Positions 36,391-48,285 of a DNA stretch of 64,000 nucleotides are shown here, in pieces. A program made the position numbers and the translations under genes. The notes below the pieces were generated by a model that worked only from the letters and a program-made list of their open reading frames with translations, was not told the DNA's origin and did not search any database. The number at the start of each line of letters is the position of its first letter. Position 1 is the first letter of the stretch. Source of the stretch: Paratinospora sagittata (taxonomy: Eukaryota; Streptophyta; Magnoliopsida; Ranunculales; Menispermaceae); assembly GCA_035771175.1 (NCBI GenBank), contig CM069592.1:39758198-39822197 (forward strand), written 5' to 3'.

Positions 36391-38283
36391 AAGTTTTTCG
36401 TCAATCTGTGTGATTAAGCAACTAATAGATTCGATTTAAGTAGAGAATTAAAAAAAAAAATTCATAGTAAATTCAAAATTTGAAGAAGAAAATCTCAACT
36501 AGGTTTTAACGCTCGAGTTCTGTTCTGTAAGTTAACAACCAGAGCGCGCGAGAAAGATGAGTTTATACAGAAAATGAGATAAAATGCCTTATCTTCTTCT
36601 ATTCCTTACGTGCAGCGAGTTAAGCTCAACTGAGTGGCTTTGTTAACACACTTAACGAGTCAACGCAAATGACTCAGTTGAGTTTGACTCGGGCTTAAAA
36701 ATAGGATATTTTTTTCAGAGTATTGTTATATGTACGTTAGGTTAAAACGTCATTTTTTAACATTGGCACCAAACTTTTATTGAATGTTTTGAAGATGTGT
36801 GTATATTAAAAATACTAAATAATACGCGCGAATATCAAAAACATCTAAGAAAATTAAGTGTCAACGTTGCCAGCCGCATATATAAAATATATTTTTTTTT
36901 TTCGGAGGTTAGGCTCAAATAAATATGAGAAATTAGAATTTGATAGTTCTAACCATATTAGATTTATTGAATACATTAGTATGATCTTAGTCCCACTTTT
37001 GAGAAATTGTCTCACCTTAACTCATAAGAAAACTCACTTTACTGGTCAAATTTTATTTTTTTTTTTAAAAAAACTCACTTTTAATTTAATTGTCTCACCA
37101 TATTGTGTACAACTAAATGATGGGTTTCAGAAAAAAAAAAAAAAAAGAAAAAAAAGAAAAAAGAAAAAAAGAACACTCAATTATCCCTTTTTTTATATAA
37201 TTGAATACATATTTTTTGCTTAGACGAAATATTTATAACGTTAGTGAACTTTATGCAATAGAGAAAAGATTTATTGAATTTAGTAGAATTAATGGTTCCA
37301 CAAGTTACCAAAAGGTACTCTCAGTGGCGGTAGGATACCTCTTCGATGAGAAAGTAGATAAGAATTTAATTCTTTTCGGAAGTATATGTAGTTAGCGGTT
37401 AAGTCTCCTCAGTGGCATTGTAGAAATTGTCATGGTTGTGGTATAGCCATGAGATTATTTTCAAAGTTCGAGTCATAAATGCCCCTTGCAATTGTCATGT
37501 CAACCCTAAAATAGTTGAGATATGTAATAGAATAATATTTGACAAAAATATTTTGTTGACATTACTGCCTTTGAGAATTATTGAATTGTCTTAAATCATA
37601 TGTTGATACGTGATTCGAGGTGATCTAACAAAAGAGAATGTTAATCTAACTACAAAATAATACAACTATATTTTCATTTTCATTAGATGCGTGTAGTTTA
37701 CATATCTCGAAGTGTGTAATAAACGATTCAATAGACATAAATATGTAATTCCATTATTTTTTAATTAGATTAGTATTTCCTTTTAACAAATATAGCAGTG
37801 GTAGTTAGTTATCCATTCAACAATGGAAAGTCAAAATCATAGTTTGAGACCTTCCAAATATTCATCCTCTTTGCTATCCTTACAAATGAAAAGTATAGAT
37901 TAAAATGGCAAAAAATAACCAACAAGAATAGTTTTGATGTATTATTAGTTCCAATCAAAAGTGGGCCAAGGATGTCAGGGATGTGGCACAGCAATTCTTA
38001 TGTTTTTATCTTGCAGAAGTAAGGCAGCGGAAGCATTCTACAAGGTTGACTCCATGCAAAACAAGAGGCTTAGGCCCCTGGTTTCAATGGAGTCCAAGGA
38101 AGGCAAGAACATTTACAGAGCCCACAGTTTAAAAAAAATAAAAATAAAATCTAAACTGGATACTTATCATGCCTTGAAGAATTCCAATCATCAATGACTC
38201 TTACTTTCAGCAGTCTATATATATTCATGTCCTCATAAGAAGGCTCTCTCAGATTGTAAAACAGCAAGATATCCTCTCCATAG
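36391..38283. other. Intergenic DNA between RPL27 and B12D
   Basis: Divergent promoter space for two genes. There are A/T homopolymers near 37050-37170. A B-box-like AAAGTTCGAGTC at 37457-37468 inside a possible SINE remnant. No additional gene recognised. Confidence 0.45.
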
Positions 38284-39060
38284 ATGGCTCCTTGGATTAA
38301 ACCAGAGGTTTGTATTTTATCATGAATTCAGCCTTAGCTATAGAGAAACATCACATAAATCAGGCTATTCTCAAGGTTTTTTTGACATCTTTCCAAGCAT
38401 AATTGATGCCTGGAGCTTGAGAAACAGCCTGATGGACCAAACAATATCAATTTCCTATCTGGGTAGTTGTGTCGATTGGTTATTAGACCACGGTTTGCAT
38501 AAAAATAGATGTGTCAAATAGTTTTAGCTGAGATGTTTTCTAATGTGTTTCTGAATTATATAAGATAAATATATATATATACATACAGTTCCATGATGGC
38601 CCTTCATGTTATTAGATTAGAAGAAAAAAATAAAATCAGTGTTAGAATATTACCACCATGATGATTTGTTACTGACAGGTGTACCCGCTATTGGCTGCCA
38701 TGACATTTGTAACTGGCATGTGTGTCTTCCAACTTACCAGGAACATGCTCTTGAACCCTGATGTAAGGTAACAAACAATAGAGACCTGTCTCATTTGTGC
38801 CTGTAATGTGAGAATTAGAAAAATAGCTCACACATATTTATAATCAAATCATCAATTATACAATCCATTTATGTGTTCAATGTGTAATATCCTTGCTACT
38901 GTGGCACTTGCAGATTAACAAAGCTCACCGATCATCTGCAGTACTAGAAAATGCAGAGGAAGGTGAGAAATATGCACATCATGCCCTCCGGAAGTACCTT
39001 CGTCAGTGCCCTCCTGAGATCATGCCTGCCATAAACCGCTTCTTTTCGGATAATGAATAA
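38284..39060 (+). CDS. B12D: B12D family protein (NDUFA4/MLRQ-like, mitochondrial)
   Basis: Exons 38284-38307, 38679-38762 and 38914-39060 join in phase 0 to 84 residues. The layout matches plant B12D proteins, small mitochondrial proteins induced in germination and stress and related to the NDUFA4/MLRQ subunit: APWIKPEVYPLLAA, a single membrane segment (MTFVTGMCVFQL), RNMLLNPD, then HRSSAVLENAEEGEKYAHHA and a C terminus PPEIMPAINRFFSDNE. The frame-keeping donor of exon 2 is GAT/GTAAGG. The family usually has two more residues (like VR) here, which the alternative donor AG/GTAACA would encode but then the frame is lost. This small shift is the only odd feature. Confidence 0.85.
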
Positions 39061-39212
39061 ATATATTGTGTATTCATCATTTAATTCATTGATGTAGTAC
39101 TAAATGTTGTTCAGCATAAAAGCAAAAATCTTCATCCTCTCTCAATGTAAATAATGAGTTCAACCACAATTGTGACTCAAAAAATTTATTTTCCAGGAAA
39201 GAATGCGTTGCT

Positions 39213-40916
39213 TCACTTTTTACGCTGGTAAAACAATCCCCCAACAACTACAGAGATACCAACTACAGCTACTGGTATGGCCCAGTACTCGGAAGTTATG
39301 TCCATGAATTTGTGGGCAAGGTTCTTAGATGGTTCTTTAACAGAATCGTCTTGCTCGGGAATAACCAACTCTGAGGGGTCGAGCTCACCAATGAAGTATT
39401 CTTGCATGAGCTCAATCGCACTTTTACTATGACCCGCATCCTCAAACTCCTCCGTAGCATCTCTGCCTTCAGTAAAATTGCAAGTAAACATCAGATTTAT
39501 AGTTGTGACTCAGAGAACTAAGTAAGATTAGATTGTTTAACACTTAAATACCATATGGGTCATTTGGAATGGTTAGAACAATAAGAAAAAAATTTACCAG
39601 TTGCCTTGATAAGGACATCATCTCCACCAGGGTGCTCGTCCAAATAACTCGTCACGTCATATACCTGAAGATAGAGCAAGAATAAAAGTGTAAATAGAAT
39701 AAAAGCGTAAAGGAAAGCCTTTCTGTGAAAATTTTGGACTAAACAACAGCTGAATAAGGCTTTTCACAGGATAGAAGAAAATTTACTTCTATCAAGCAAA
39801 ATGAAAAAAAGATATCAGCTGAAATTCAGACTCTAGCTTCGTGAAAGTATATCCATACGAAGATAGATAGCATGGTGATGAATGTTTGTACAGTATAACT
39901 AGGATAAACTAGAAATAGAAAATGAAAAAGAGTAACACCCGCATAACTAAATATCCAAAGTCGAAAACTAACTTGTTTTCCTTAGCAAGTTAGTTAAGTG
40001 CAGCCAGGCGCTTGCATTTTATCAAACACATAAAGAGCATTATTTTGCAACAATTGGCAAAAAATCCTCATGTTACCAAAAAGTAAGTACATCAACCCAG
40101 AAAGCATGAACCAGGAAAGCAAGTATGTATGACCACCAGAAAAAAAAGGTGAAGTAATATTGCCTCTCTTTTATTTTTCCCTCTTTGACAAGTAAAATTC
40201 TCATTAACAAATCCAATACTAAATACCAAACATAAATAATTTACAATGGAATGCCTACCTCCACAAAATTCGACAAATTGGCTGCATAAAACATAATAAC
40301 CTTGTGCACTTACCATAAATGCAACTAAGCATTAAAACATACATAATTTTTTGGCAGCAATTTCATGGTATACCAACCAACCTCAGTGTTAACTCTCAAA
40401 ACATAAGATACCCTTCTAAACACAGACAGAGTAATGACTTACTGATTCATAATTAAGTTGGGCACCAAGGAATTTCAAGCAAAAATATAAATAATTCATA
40501 AAATCCTCTAGGATTGAAAAATAAATAAGAATAGAAACAAAGGGGGCAAATAGACCCATAAAAAATAACACAAAAACTATCATAACCACTTCAGAAACTC
40601 AGGAAATAGTGAGTCTTGTGGAAATCACCGGGAGATCAATTTCATTGCCAAATAACAAGCAAAATACACGAGTCCTATTCCTTCATCTTTCCCATAACTA
40701 CCCATTATAATACACGAAATATCATCATCAAAAGCACAGCCATGGGTAAATATAAAAAAACTTCATAAACCCCAGAAATCAAAACAACACAGAGATCTAA
40801 AACGCAATCTAAAAATTCTAAATAAATACCCTTCCGTCAACGACGACCCAGCAATCGTCGCTGGTGTTGTGCTCGGCGGCTTCTTGCATCGTATAAAGCT
40901 TCGTTAAAGTAGGCAT
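39213..40916 (-). CDS. CYTB5: Cytochrome b5
   Basis: Exons 40916-40830, 39664-39598 and 39466-39213 join to 135 residues, the normal length. The heme domain starts [16 protein letters not shown]. The two axial heme histidines are His40 in the HPGG motif ([11 protein letters not shown]) and His64 ([10 protein letters not shown]). A flexible linker ([14 protein letters not shown]) leads to a C-terminal hydrophobic anchor ([20 protein letters not shown]) with a basic end QRKK, typical of tail-anchored endoplasmic-reticulum isoforms. It donates electrons to desaturases, hydroxylases and some P450s. The first intron is 1.16 kb. A (TTC)n tract lies in the 5' leader. Confidence 0.96.
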
Positions 40917-40920
40917 GTTT

Positions 40921-40953
40921 GAAGAAGAAGAAGAAGAAGAAGAAGAAGAAGAT
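40921..40953. repeat. (GAA)n microsatellite in the cytochrome b5 leader
   Basis: Eleven GAA units, read as TTC on the gene strand, start five bases upstream of the ATG. Confidence 0.95.
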
Positions 40954-43900
40954 TTGAATATCTCTAGCTGCTGCTTCTCGTTCTCTGTTTACGGTGGCTA
41001 GGGGGGTAAAGAAGCCATTGGGGTACCGTGTGTGCATATACATATACACGGAAAGGAAAATGAAGGCGAGTTTTGTTCTAGCAGCCATTTCGATTGGGCC
41101 CAACAAGTACAACAACATATTCATCTCGAGGAATATTGGAATCGGACGGCTGTAGTCACGAGCTGAGTGATGTATTCAAGTCAACTCGTTTGATTTTTAC
41201 AGAATCATCAAATAATTACCGCGGAGAGGCAGGCCGAGTTTTTATTGGTGATCTGGAATATTTTGCTTAAAATGTATAAATTATATTATTAGCTAAATTG
41301 TATAAATTGGTGGGTAAAGTATTATTTTATCAATTCAAACTTATTTTTAATAAGATATTAGTAATTAATATTATTTACATATTATTGTTAAACTTCTATA
41401 TTTATAAAACATGAAGCTACTAAGTATATATTACTTAATCTACACCATCGATGGCGCCTTGAACTGGTACGTACTGATTTAAACCAACATCTGTTACTTG
41501 AAAAGAGATTTTTCAATGAATCACTTTACCAAACAACTTATTAAAACCTTTAAGTACCTAAATGATAATGAGTGCTGGCTAAGCGAGTACCCATAGCTTG
41601 GTACTTTCTGCTCCCCAACGTTTATAAATACAGTATCCATGATTTCTATAAAACGAGTTCGGAGCCATTACAATCAAAATATACTCAACAAAACCTCATG
41701 TCATAACTTAAAAGAGCTCTCTATATTAATTAAACGCTTGGTACAGAGGTCAGAGACTACTAGTTTCAAAGTACAGATCAAATAAAGCTTGATTATAACA
41801 CAATGCAGTCATCTTCAATTCAAAAGATGTGTGTGCCTCATATAAATCAGTCTAATGTCTAAATTTCCAATGAAGAAGGGCGCAAAAGAAATGGGAACAA
41901 GAACATTGATTAAAATGATAAAAAATAATAAAAAAAAGCCTATGAAAATTTGACTGCTTTCGTAGCTGATCTTTTGCAACACTGCAAACTCAGGATTGAC
42001 ATTGCCTGCAATTTAAAAGAAAATTAAAGTCAGTTTGTGTTTCTGTCCAAAAGCCAAAGCATGTTGAAGAGCCAATAAAATGTGGAAAACTGTAGAAGGG
42101 CATTAACAAAAAGAGATTGCCTTTGTTCAATTAACAATCTCAACTTTATTTTCCAATTCCGCGCCATGGAGTTTATTTTATCCTTAGTTATTTACATTTG
42201 TTTTATTATGAAATAAATAAATAATCTTATAGTGTTTACATGAAGCTTAATGCCTTTACTAACACATGGAACGATAAATCAACAACATTCTCTGAATTTT
42301 ATTGAAGTTTATCAATTTTTTTATCATTGAATAACAAATAAAATGCAATCTAATTATAACAAAAGTTCCATCAAACTCAAGTAAAATATCGAAATACAAC
42401 TCAAAAATCCTTTAATATTATTTATTTTTCAAACATAAAGTTAAAATAAATATTTATATATATATATCAACATTAACTTCCAAGTTTACTTATAATATAA
42501 TAATCTTACAGAATAAAAATATAAGAAAAAGTTATAACATAACTGCTAATTTGTGCAAATATGTGTCAAGTAGTATAAAGATTACAAATCTTATTTTAAA
42601 CCATTACATTGCATAACTTAACCAGTTTTAAATATATAATTATAGTTGTTTCAGTATATACAAAGATATTTACAACGCATGAGTAGAATTCTTTATACTT
42701 TTCAACAATGTTGATTTTTTACAAAAATTCTCTACGTCAAAATTGGACTTCTCCAAATTAATTCAGAATTTTTTGGGATTGAAGTTTGGGATGAATTTGA
42801 AATTTTGATCCATATAATTACATATTGCCAATCTTAAATGGCCAAAATCTAATTCACCGAAGTCTGAAACTATAGGATGGGCAAGGAATTATCAAAATAA
42901 GCTATTCAATTGAATGATGAAATCAACATGCACAAGTTTTTCCTAGGAATAGGATGGGTAAGGAATTGATGCAATTCAGCTTCTACTTTTAATTGACCAT
43001 ATATCACTGAATCAGCACACTCGATTTCTCAAGCATGGATAACAAGACTAATGGTGCAATGTCAGTTCAATGAACTGAAGTAACACACGTCATGTACTTG
43101 ACAAACAATAAGCAAACTCAGTTGCTATCTTCTCATACAAATAAAAGATAATAGGTACAATTAAAACATTGAATTGCAAGTATTTTGCACAATAAGACGT
43201 TTTCCGATTGCAAAATACTCATTACTCACATAAGGGAATGATTCAGAAGTAAAGTAACATTGTATAAAGCACTGCCCATTCATAGAAGTAAAAACTATTT
43301 CCAAACAAAAAAAGTCAAAACCACATATTTATGAGGGTTTACATAACTTATATATACAGTTCAAGATTGAACATCCCATTTAACTTGCGTGGGTCCATCA
43401 ACAAAAAACTACACAGTTCATCAATTTGAATCCATTCATTCAATTAAAATTGGCAAAAATCTCATTTGTTCACTTAGGAAAAAAAAGGAAGCAAGATTTG
43501 AGTCCATTTAATTTCTAATCAAAGTCTTCCACAAGAGCTTCTACTCTATGTATGTTTATTGGTGCCAATCTTATTCCTACTTCCCAATCCATCAAAACAA
43601 CCACACTCTTTAAAAAATTTGAATCCATTTTCAATTAAAATAGGATACAAATCATATTTATTCACTCAGGGAAAAAAGTAAGGAAGGTTTAAATAGTTTT
43701 CTTCTTCCTATAAAATATCTAACCAAGGTTGTCCACAAGAAACTCTAAATTCAAGGGCATTCATCGATGTAGATCTTATTTCTACTTCCCAATCGTAACA
43801 TTCTAAACAGCATTCTATCAAGGAACATTTCAATACCAGGAGATTGAATAATCGCGAATAATATCCACCTTTAGCATATATATTTTTAACTAGAACCAGA

Positions 43901-44025
43901 CTAAAACAATTTCAACCGGAATCAGACGAACAATAACTTTACAAGGAGCAATTTGCAATCACGCATGCGTTGTTCTTTCACCAAAACAGAAAACCAAAAG
44001 ATAAATACAGCCGAGATCCATACCT
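40954..44025. other. Spacer and Sec61 gamma 3' untranslated region
   Basis: No protein gene recognised. The minus strand has a donor-like AG/GTATGG just after the Sec61 gamma stop (44019) and an acceptor-like TTTTAAATTGCAG/GCAATG near 42008, so a 2-kb intron in the 3' untranslated region is possible. The rest is AT-rich. Confidence 0.4.
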
Positions 44026-44390
44026 CTAACCAGATCCAACAATGATATTGTTGATCGGGATGAAGATCAGCTTCACGAAGAACCCTACAAATCCCATAAC
44101 GACGAAACCAACCGCTGTACGGAACGCGACCTTAGAAAATTCTGCACCAAAAGCAAACAAATCGAATACTTAATCCCCAGATCCGCACCGTAAACACGTC
44201 AAAATCATCGGTAACAAACTAAACCCTCACAGATCAAAAACACATAAAAAATCAGAAAAAATAAAAACAAAATCAAACCGATCGAATCGATCTCACCTTT
44301 CCGATCAGGCTTGTGGCATCTCTTGACGAGACGAACACTGTCCTTGGAGAAATCTCTCAAAGGATCAATGACTGAATCTAGCGCATCCAT
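44026..44390 (-). CDS. SEC61G: Sec61 gamma subunit of the ER translocon
   Basis: Exons 44390-44297 and 44141-44026 join (phase 1) to 69 residues, the family's usual length. It starts [20 protein letters not shown], then [20 protein letters not shown], then one tail-anchor membrane helix ([20 protein letters not shown]) and the conserved end INNIIVGSG. With Sec61 alpha and beta it forms the channel that moves nascent proteins into the endoplasmic reticulum. The upstream in-frame Met codons belong to a pyrimidine-rich leader and are not part of the protein. The last codon is followed within six bases by a donor-like site, see the 3' region. Confidence 0.97.
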
Positions 44391-44504
44391 GTTAGTAGCA
44401 GAAGAAACGAAACGCAAGAGAAACGAGAGAGAGAGAAACAACGATTGGAGAAGAGAAGATGAGAGACTTGATGGAGACGAGAATAAATAAACAAACTTTT
44501 GCAT

Positions 44505-44869
44505 TTTATATATATATATTTTTTATACTGCGAGGAGAATTGGCGTATTTGAACTGACTAAAATACCCCTCTTGGATCGGTGAAGTTCGGCATGTATTCT
44601 ATCTCTATTTCCTTGAGAGTCTGTCTTTGATATTTTCTAATTTATTAGACACGGGAAAAGTCTATAAAGAGAATAATATTTTTTATTTAATTTAATTTAA
44701 AATTATTAGATTGTCAAAACATAAAAGAAATATATATACTTAATTGATATATTCTAGAAATATATATAGTTCAAAAAAAAAAATTAAAAAAATAATTTTA
44801 TATCATTTATAAAAAGTAAAAAAATGTTTTCAAAATTTTTTAAACCAATCAAGTTTTTAATATTTTTTA
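44505..44869. other. AT-rich spacer upstream of Sec61 gamma
   Basis: Promoter space with TATATATATATA near 44506-44518. No gene seen. Confidence 0.4.
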
Positions 44870-45252
44870 AATTCTAATGAAACGGGGCTAAAATTTCTTG
44901 GATCAAAATGGAAAGAAATAATACATAAACTACTTCTAGCAAAAAGACAGATATCATTGATGATTGGATCTATCTGGCTAAGCCAACCTTCCCCTTTCAC
45001 AATTCCCAGGATCACCAATTTGCAAACAGCTAACCTCTCCCTGACATGGCTAGAAGAGATCATTACCCCTCTGAGAATGGCCTGTGCTTCTGCCACTTCA
45101 ACCCAAAGAAATATACCAATCAATGAACTTTGCCACCAGCCTGATTTGTTCTCTCTAATATATAAGAACCCGGCCAATACCAGTTTGCAAGGATCGCGGA
45201 CACCACCCCGCATCAGCATACATCTTCCATCAATCAGGAATATTAAACTCAC
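44870..45252 (-). mobile_element. RNase H-like (RVT_3 type) fragment of a LINE
   Basis: The minus-strand frame contains GGVRDPCKLVLAGFLYI, VEVAEAQAILRGVMI, ERLAVCKLVIL and a C-terminal part IISFHFDPRNFSPVSLEF. The order and spacing (Glu-Ala-xx-AxLxG helix, then a short strand, then a Pro-Arg-xx-N segment) resemble the RNase H-like domain of plant LINEs. Catalytic Asp residues and the start are missing. A host-gene remnant is also possible. Confidence 0.5.
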
Positions 45253-45364
45253 CGTTCAAGGGCTGCATACAGTTCTCAGCATATTCCCTGAAATGAAACA
45301 TTGTTTGTTGAATTATAAGCTCTGGACAAGTAACATCATTCTTGAAGACTTTTTTATTCATTGA

Positions 45365-45598
45365 TACTGTGTGGAGTCGAGTCCTTCATATCTTGTATGA
45401 TGATAAATGGTGATGAACCTGAAACCTGAGATCTTATATGGTAAAGAGATGGCTTTCGAACCCAAAGGTTTTAAATTCAACTCTTGTCATTACCTTATGA
45501 AAGTATGATATAATAATAAATGGTAATGAAATTAATTATGCAACTAACTATTAACTACTAACAACGTTTCTTCTCCAAAAAAAAAAAAAAAAAAAAAA
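45365..45598 (+). mobile_element. Possible SINE or retroposon with poly-A end
   Basis: A B-box-like GGTTTTAAATTCAACTC lies near 45467 with an A-box-like ATATGGTAAAGAGATGG 30 bases before it. The unit ends at 45577-45598 in a run of about 21 A's. Boundaries on the left and target duplications are unclear. Confidence 0.4.
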
Positions 45599-46355
45599 GA
45601 AAGATCTTGTAAGTCCATTGACATTGTTGCTTGTCTATTGAGAGCTAAAGCCGCCCCAAGACATAATAAAAAATTAATTAACTATTTATAAAAACAAAAA
45701 AATATTTTTAAACATGTTTATAAAAATAAATTTCTAATTACATGTGATCTACCACAGGCATTATATGAAAAAATATTTTTGTAATAAGGTGAAAATGACA
45801 CCATGGACACCATGTGGCGTAAAAGGGCTAAATACATCCCCACAAGAAGCCACACCATAGCAGGACCTGAAAACCACTGCTTTGACAGCGAGATCATTTA
45901 ATTCATGACGTATGAATCACAGTTCCTATTCTACCTGCTCTGTCATTTGGTATTCAAGTTTATTTATATTAAATATTTTCTCCAAGTGTTGTTTACCCAC
46001 GCAACCATCTTTAATCTAAGACAGAAGAAGGTAGAAATTGTAGCAAGATTGATGAAATTATGCTCCATTTGATGAGTAAGCCAACACAGTTTCCATCAGA
46101 ATAGCTGGTTCCATCAAAGCTTTTTCAATCTCTGGCTGCTATTAAGTTCTAGAATTCTTTGAAATGAATATAATATGAGGTTCTCCACTGTAATGAAAAA
46201 TGATATAATAATAGAGGAATTGATTGATTCCTATATATATATATCCAAAAATAACATAATATAACCATGTATCATGTGTACAAGATATTTAAAACATTTG
46301 GATGTAGCAGTCACTTTCATGTAAAAATAAAATGATAAAATATAGAATTTCCCCT
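45599..46355. other. Intergenic DNA
   Basis: No gene recognised. Confidence 0.45.
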
Positions 46356-47035
46356 CTATTCAAAACCCTTTAAGAACTCCATCTTGGCAAGCCCAGATTC
46401 AATGACCCTGTTGTCAAGAATTTTAAGTTAGGCATTTGTTGCCATGTCACTATCAAAAATGAGAGTAACTGGAAAGATTGGTGACTTGGTGTACCAAAAA
46501 GCCTTTTCACCAGTCTATAACTGAAATATTTCACCTCTCCATCAAATAACCAAGAATACCCTTTGAAAGCCATAGCTTCCATATCCTGAATTATGGAATT
46601 ACAATGGTAAAATCAACAATAACCGAACCAAATCAATGATGGTTGAGACCCTATAGGCCACTTCAATTTTGAAGCCACAACATGGTATCAAGGGCATCAG
46701 AGCAATTCCATTTTGGATTTTAAGTTAAGGGACCCATAAGAACTAAGAATTTGTTTGCTTGAGACCATGCGTTTATGGACTTTTGAGGTACACTTAGCCA
46801 TCAAGGGGGAAAAAATAATGTAAAATGATGTAGCAGGTGAAGATCACAGTTACGTGCCAGTGCCTGGTTGGAACCAACACCAAGTAATCAACAACTAAAC
46901 AAAGACTAAACCATTGAACCAAGTACTCATGCATACCTGTAAAATATGGTGAGCAAGAGCCTTCCTTCCTATTTTGCCTAATCCTTTAATTCTTCTTGAA
47001 TTCTCCATGTCTTTATATAAGAGAGCAGCAGCCAT
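46356..47035 (-). CDS. Small multi-exon gene of unknown function
   Basis: A plausible gene model has exons 47035-46937, 46585-46470 and 46407-46356, giving 88 residues: it begins MAAALLYKDMENSRRIKGLG, continues ALAHHILQDMEAMAFKGYSW and DGEVKYFSYRLVKRLFG, and ends SGLAKMEFLKGFE. All junctions are GT-AG and frame-keeping. The last intron would be only 62 bases. If it is retained the protein reads on to a stop at 46370 (104 residues). A later start at Met10 (47008) is possible. I do not recognise the family; there is no signal peptide or membrane helix, and the protein is basic. The first exon overlaps the probable promoter of the divergent peroxidase, so the true start or the reality of exon 1 needs transcripts. 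Confidence 0.5.
47014..47020 (+). promoter_or_regulatory. TATA box of the class III peroxidase
   Basis: TATATAA lies 65 bases upstream of the peroxidase ATG, in a canonical position. The same bases code for part of the first exon of the divergent small gene. Confidence 0.55.
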
Positions 47036-47084
47036 GGAAGGAGAATTGAGAAGGGGTGAAAACCTGTGAATTTTAGTGTTAGAG

Positions 47085-48285
47085 ATGGAGTTAAGAAGAG
47101 GGACCTGGTATTTGATGTTGTTGTTCATGATACTGAGTAGAGGAGAAGGGCAGGGGCAGTTGATCGAGAACTTTTATTCCTTCAGTTGCCCGAATGTTGA
47201 AATGATTGTTAGGCAGGTGGTCATGATGAAGACGAGCCAGACTTTCGTGACTGTTCCAGCCACTCTCCGATTATTCTTCCATGACTGCTTTATCGAGGTA
47301 GGTTTCAAAACCATTATTCAAACAAACCAAGCTGATCAGTGTTTGAACTCCTACCTTTCATTGAGTTCCTGCCTGGAGAATTACTGTTTTCTTTCTTGGT
47401 TCACAGGGATGCGATGCCTCTATTATGATTGCATCGGCTAATAATGATGCAGACAAAGACGCAGCAGATAATCTGTCTCTGGCAGGCGATGGATTCGACA
47501 CAGTTGTGAAAGCAAAACAAGCAGTAGAAGCAGCATGCCCAGGTGTGGTTTCTTGTGCCGATATTGTAGCCATTGCTGCTCGAGATGTTGTTGCACTGGT
47601 AAGCCATAGAAGAACCATTTAATTTTAAGCTATGGAAATCATGAACCATGACAAGTTCCTGCCCACTTCCCTGCAACTCATATTTCTTTTTTTTGATGAA
47701 AAAACTCAGTCAGGTGGGCCAACTTTTAATGTAGAACTTGGGCGACTCGATGGACTCATCTCTCAAGCATCCAGAGTGCAAGGAAGTCTACCAAAGCCAG
47801 ACTCCCATCTTGACCGTCTCAACTTCATCTTCAGCAAGAATAACCTAAGCCAAATTGATCTGATTGCACTCTCTGGTGCCCACACAATCGGCTTCTCCCA
47901 CTGCGATCGCTTCGCCAATCGTCTATACTCATTCAGTTCATCTTCAAAGGTTGATCCTTCTCTTGATCCAGGCTATGCTCAGCAGCTGATGAATGACTGC
48001 CCAAAAAATGTAGACCCAACTATTGCCATCAACATGGATCCTCAAACTCCTCGGACATTCGATAATATGTATTACCAAAATCTGGTTGCAGGAAAAGGGT
48101 TGTTCACTTCTGATGAGGTGCTTTTCAGTGACCCAGCATCTAAAGCTACTGTCATTGATTTTGCCAATAACCCACTTAACTTCAATAGAGCATTTGCTAC
48201 AGCAATGATAAAGCTGGGAAGGGTTGGTATCAAGAAAGGTCATCAAGGAGAGATTAGAAGAGACTGCACAGCCTTCAACAGTTAG
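47085..48285 (+). CDS. Class III (secretory) peroxidase
   Basis: Exons 47085-47297, 47407-47598 and 47710-48285 join in phase 0 to 326 residues, the standard length. A signal peptide ([20 protein letters not shown]) precedes [15 protein letters not shown], where the mature enzyme starts. Distal heme site: [15 protein letters not shown] with the acid-base His and catalytic Arg. Calcium and disulfide region: [18 protein letters not shown]. Proximal site: [15 protein letters not shown] with the heme-ligand His. C-terminal disulfide partners are in NDCPKNVDP and RRDCTAFN. Such enzymes oxidise phenolics with hydrogen peroxide in the wall or vacuole. Sequence type is near the Arabidopsis PRX16/PRX45 group by impression only. 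The Met at 47085 is preferred because it starts the signal peptide. Confidence 0.95.

Noticed and set aside
47358..47676. Minus-strand frames over peroxidase exon 2
   Set aside because: Antisense shadows; the plus strand encodes the conserved peroxidase core.
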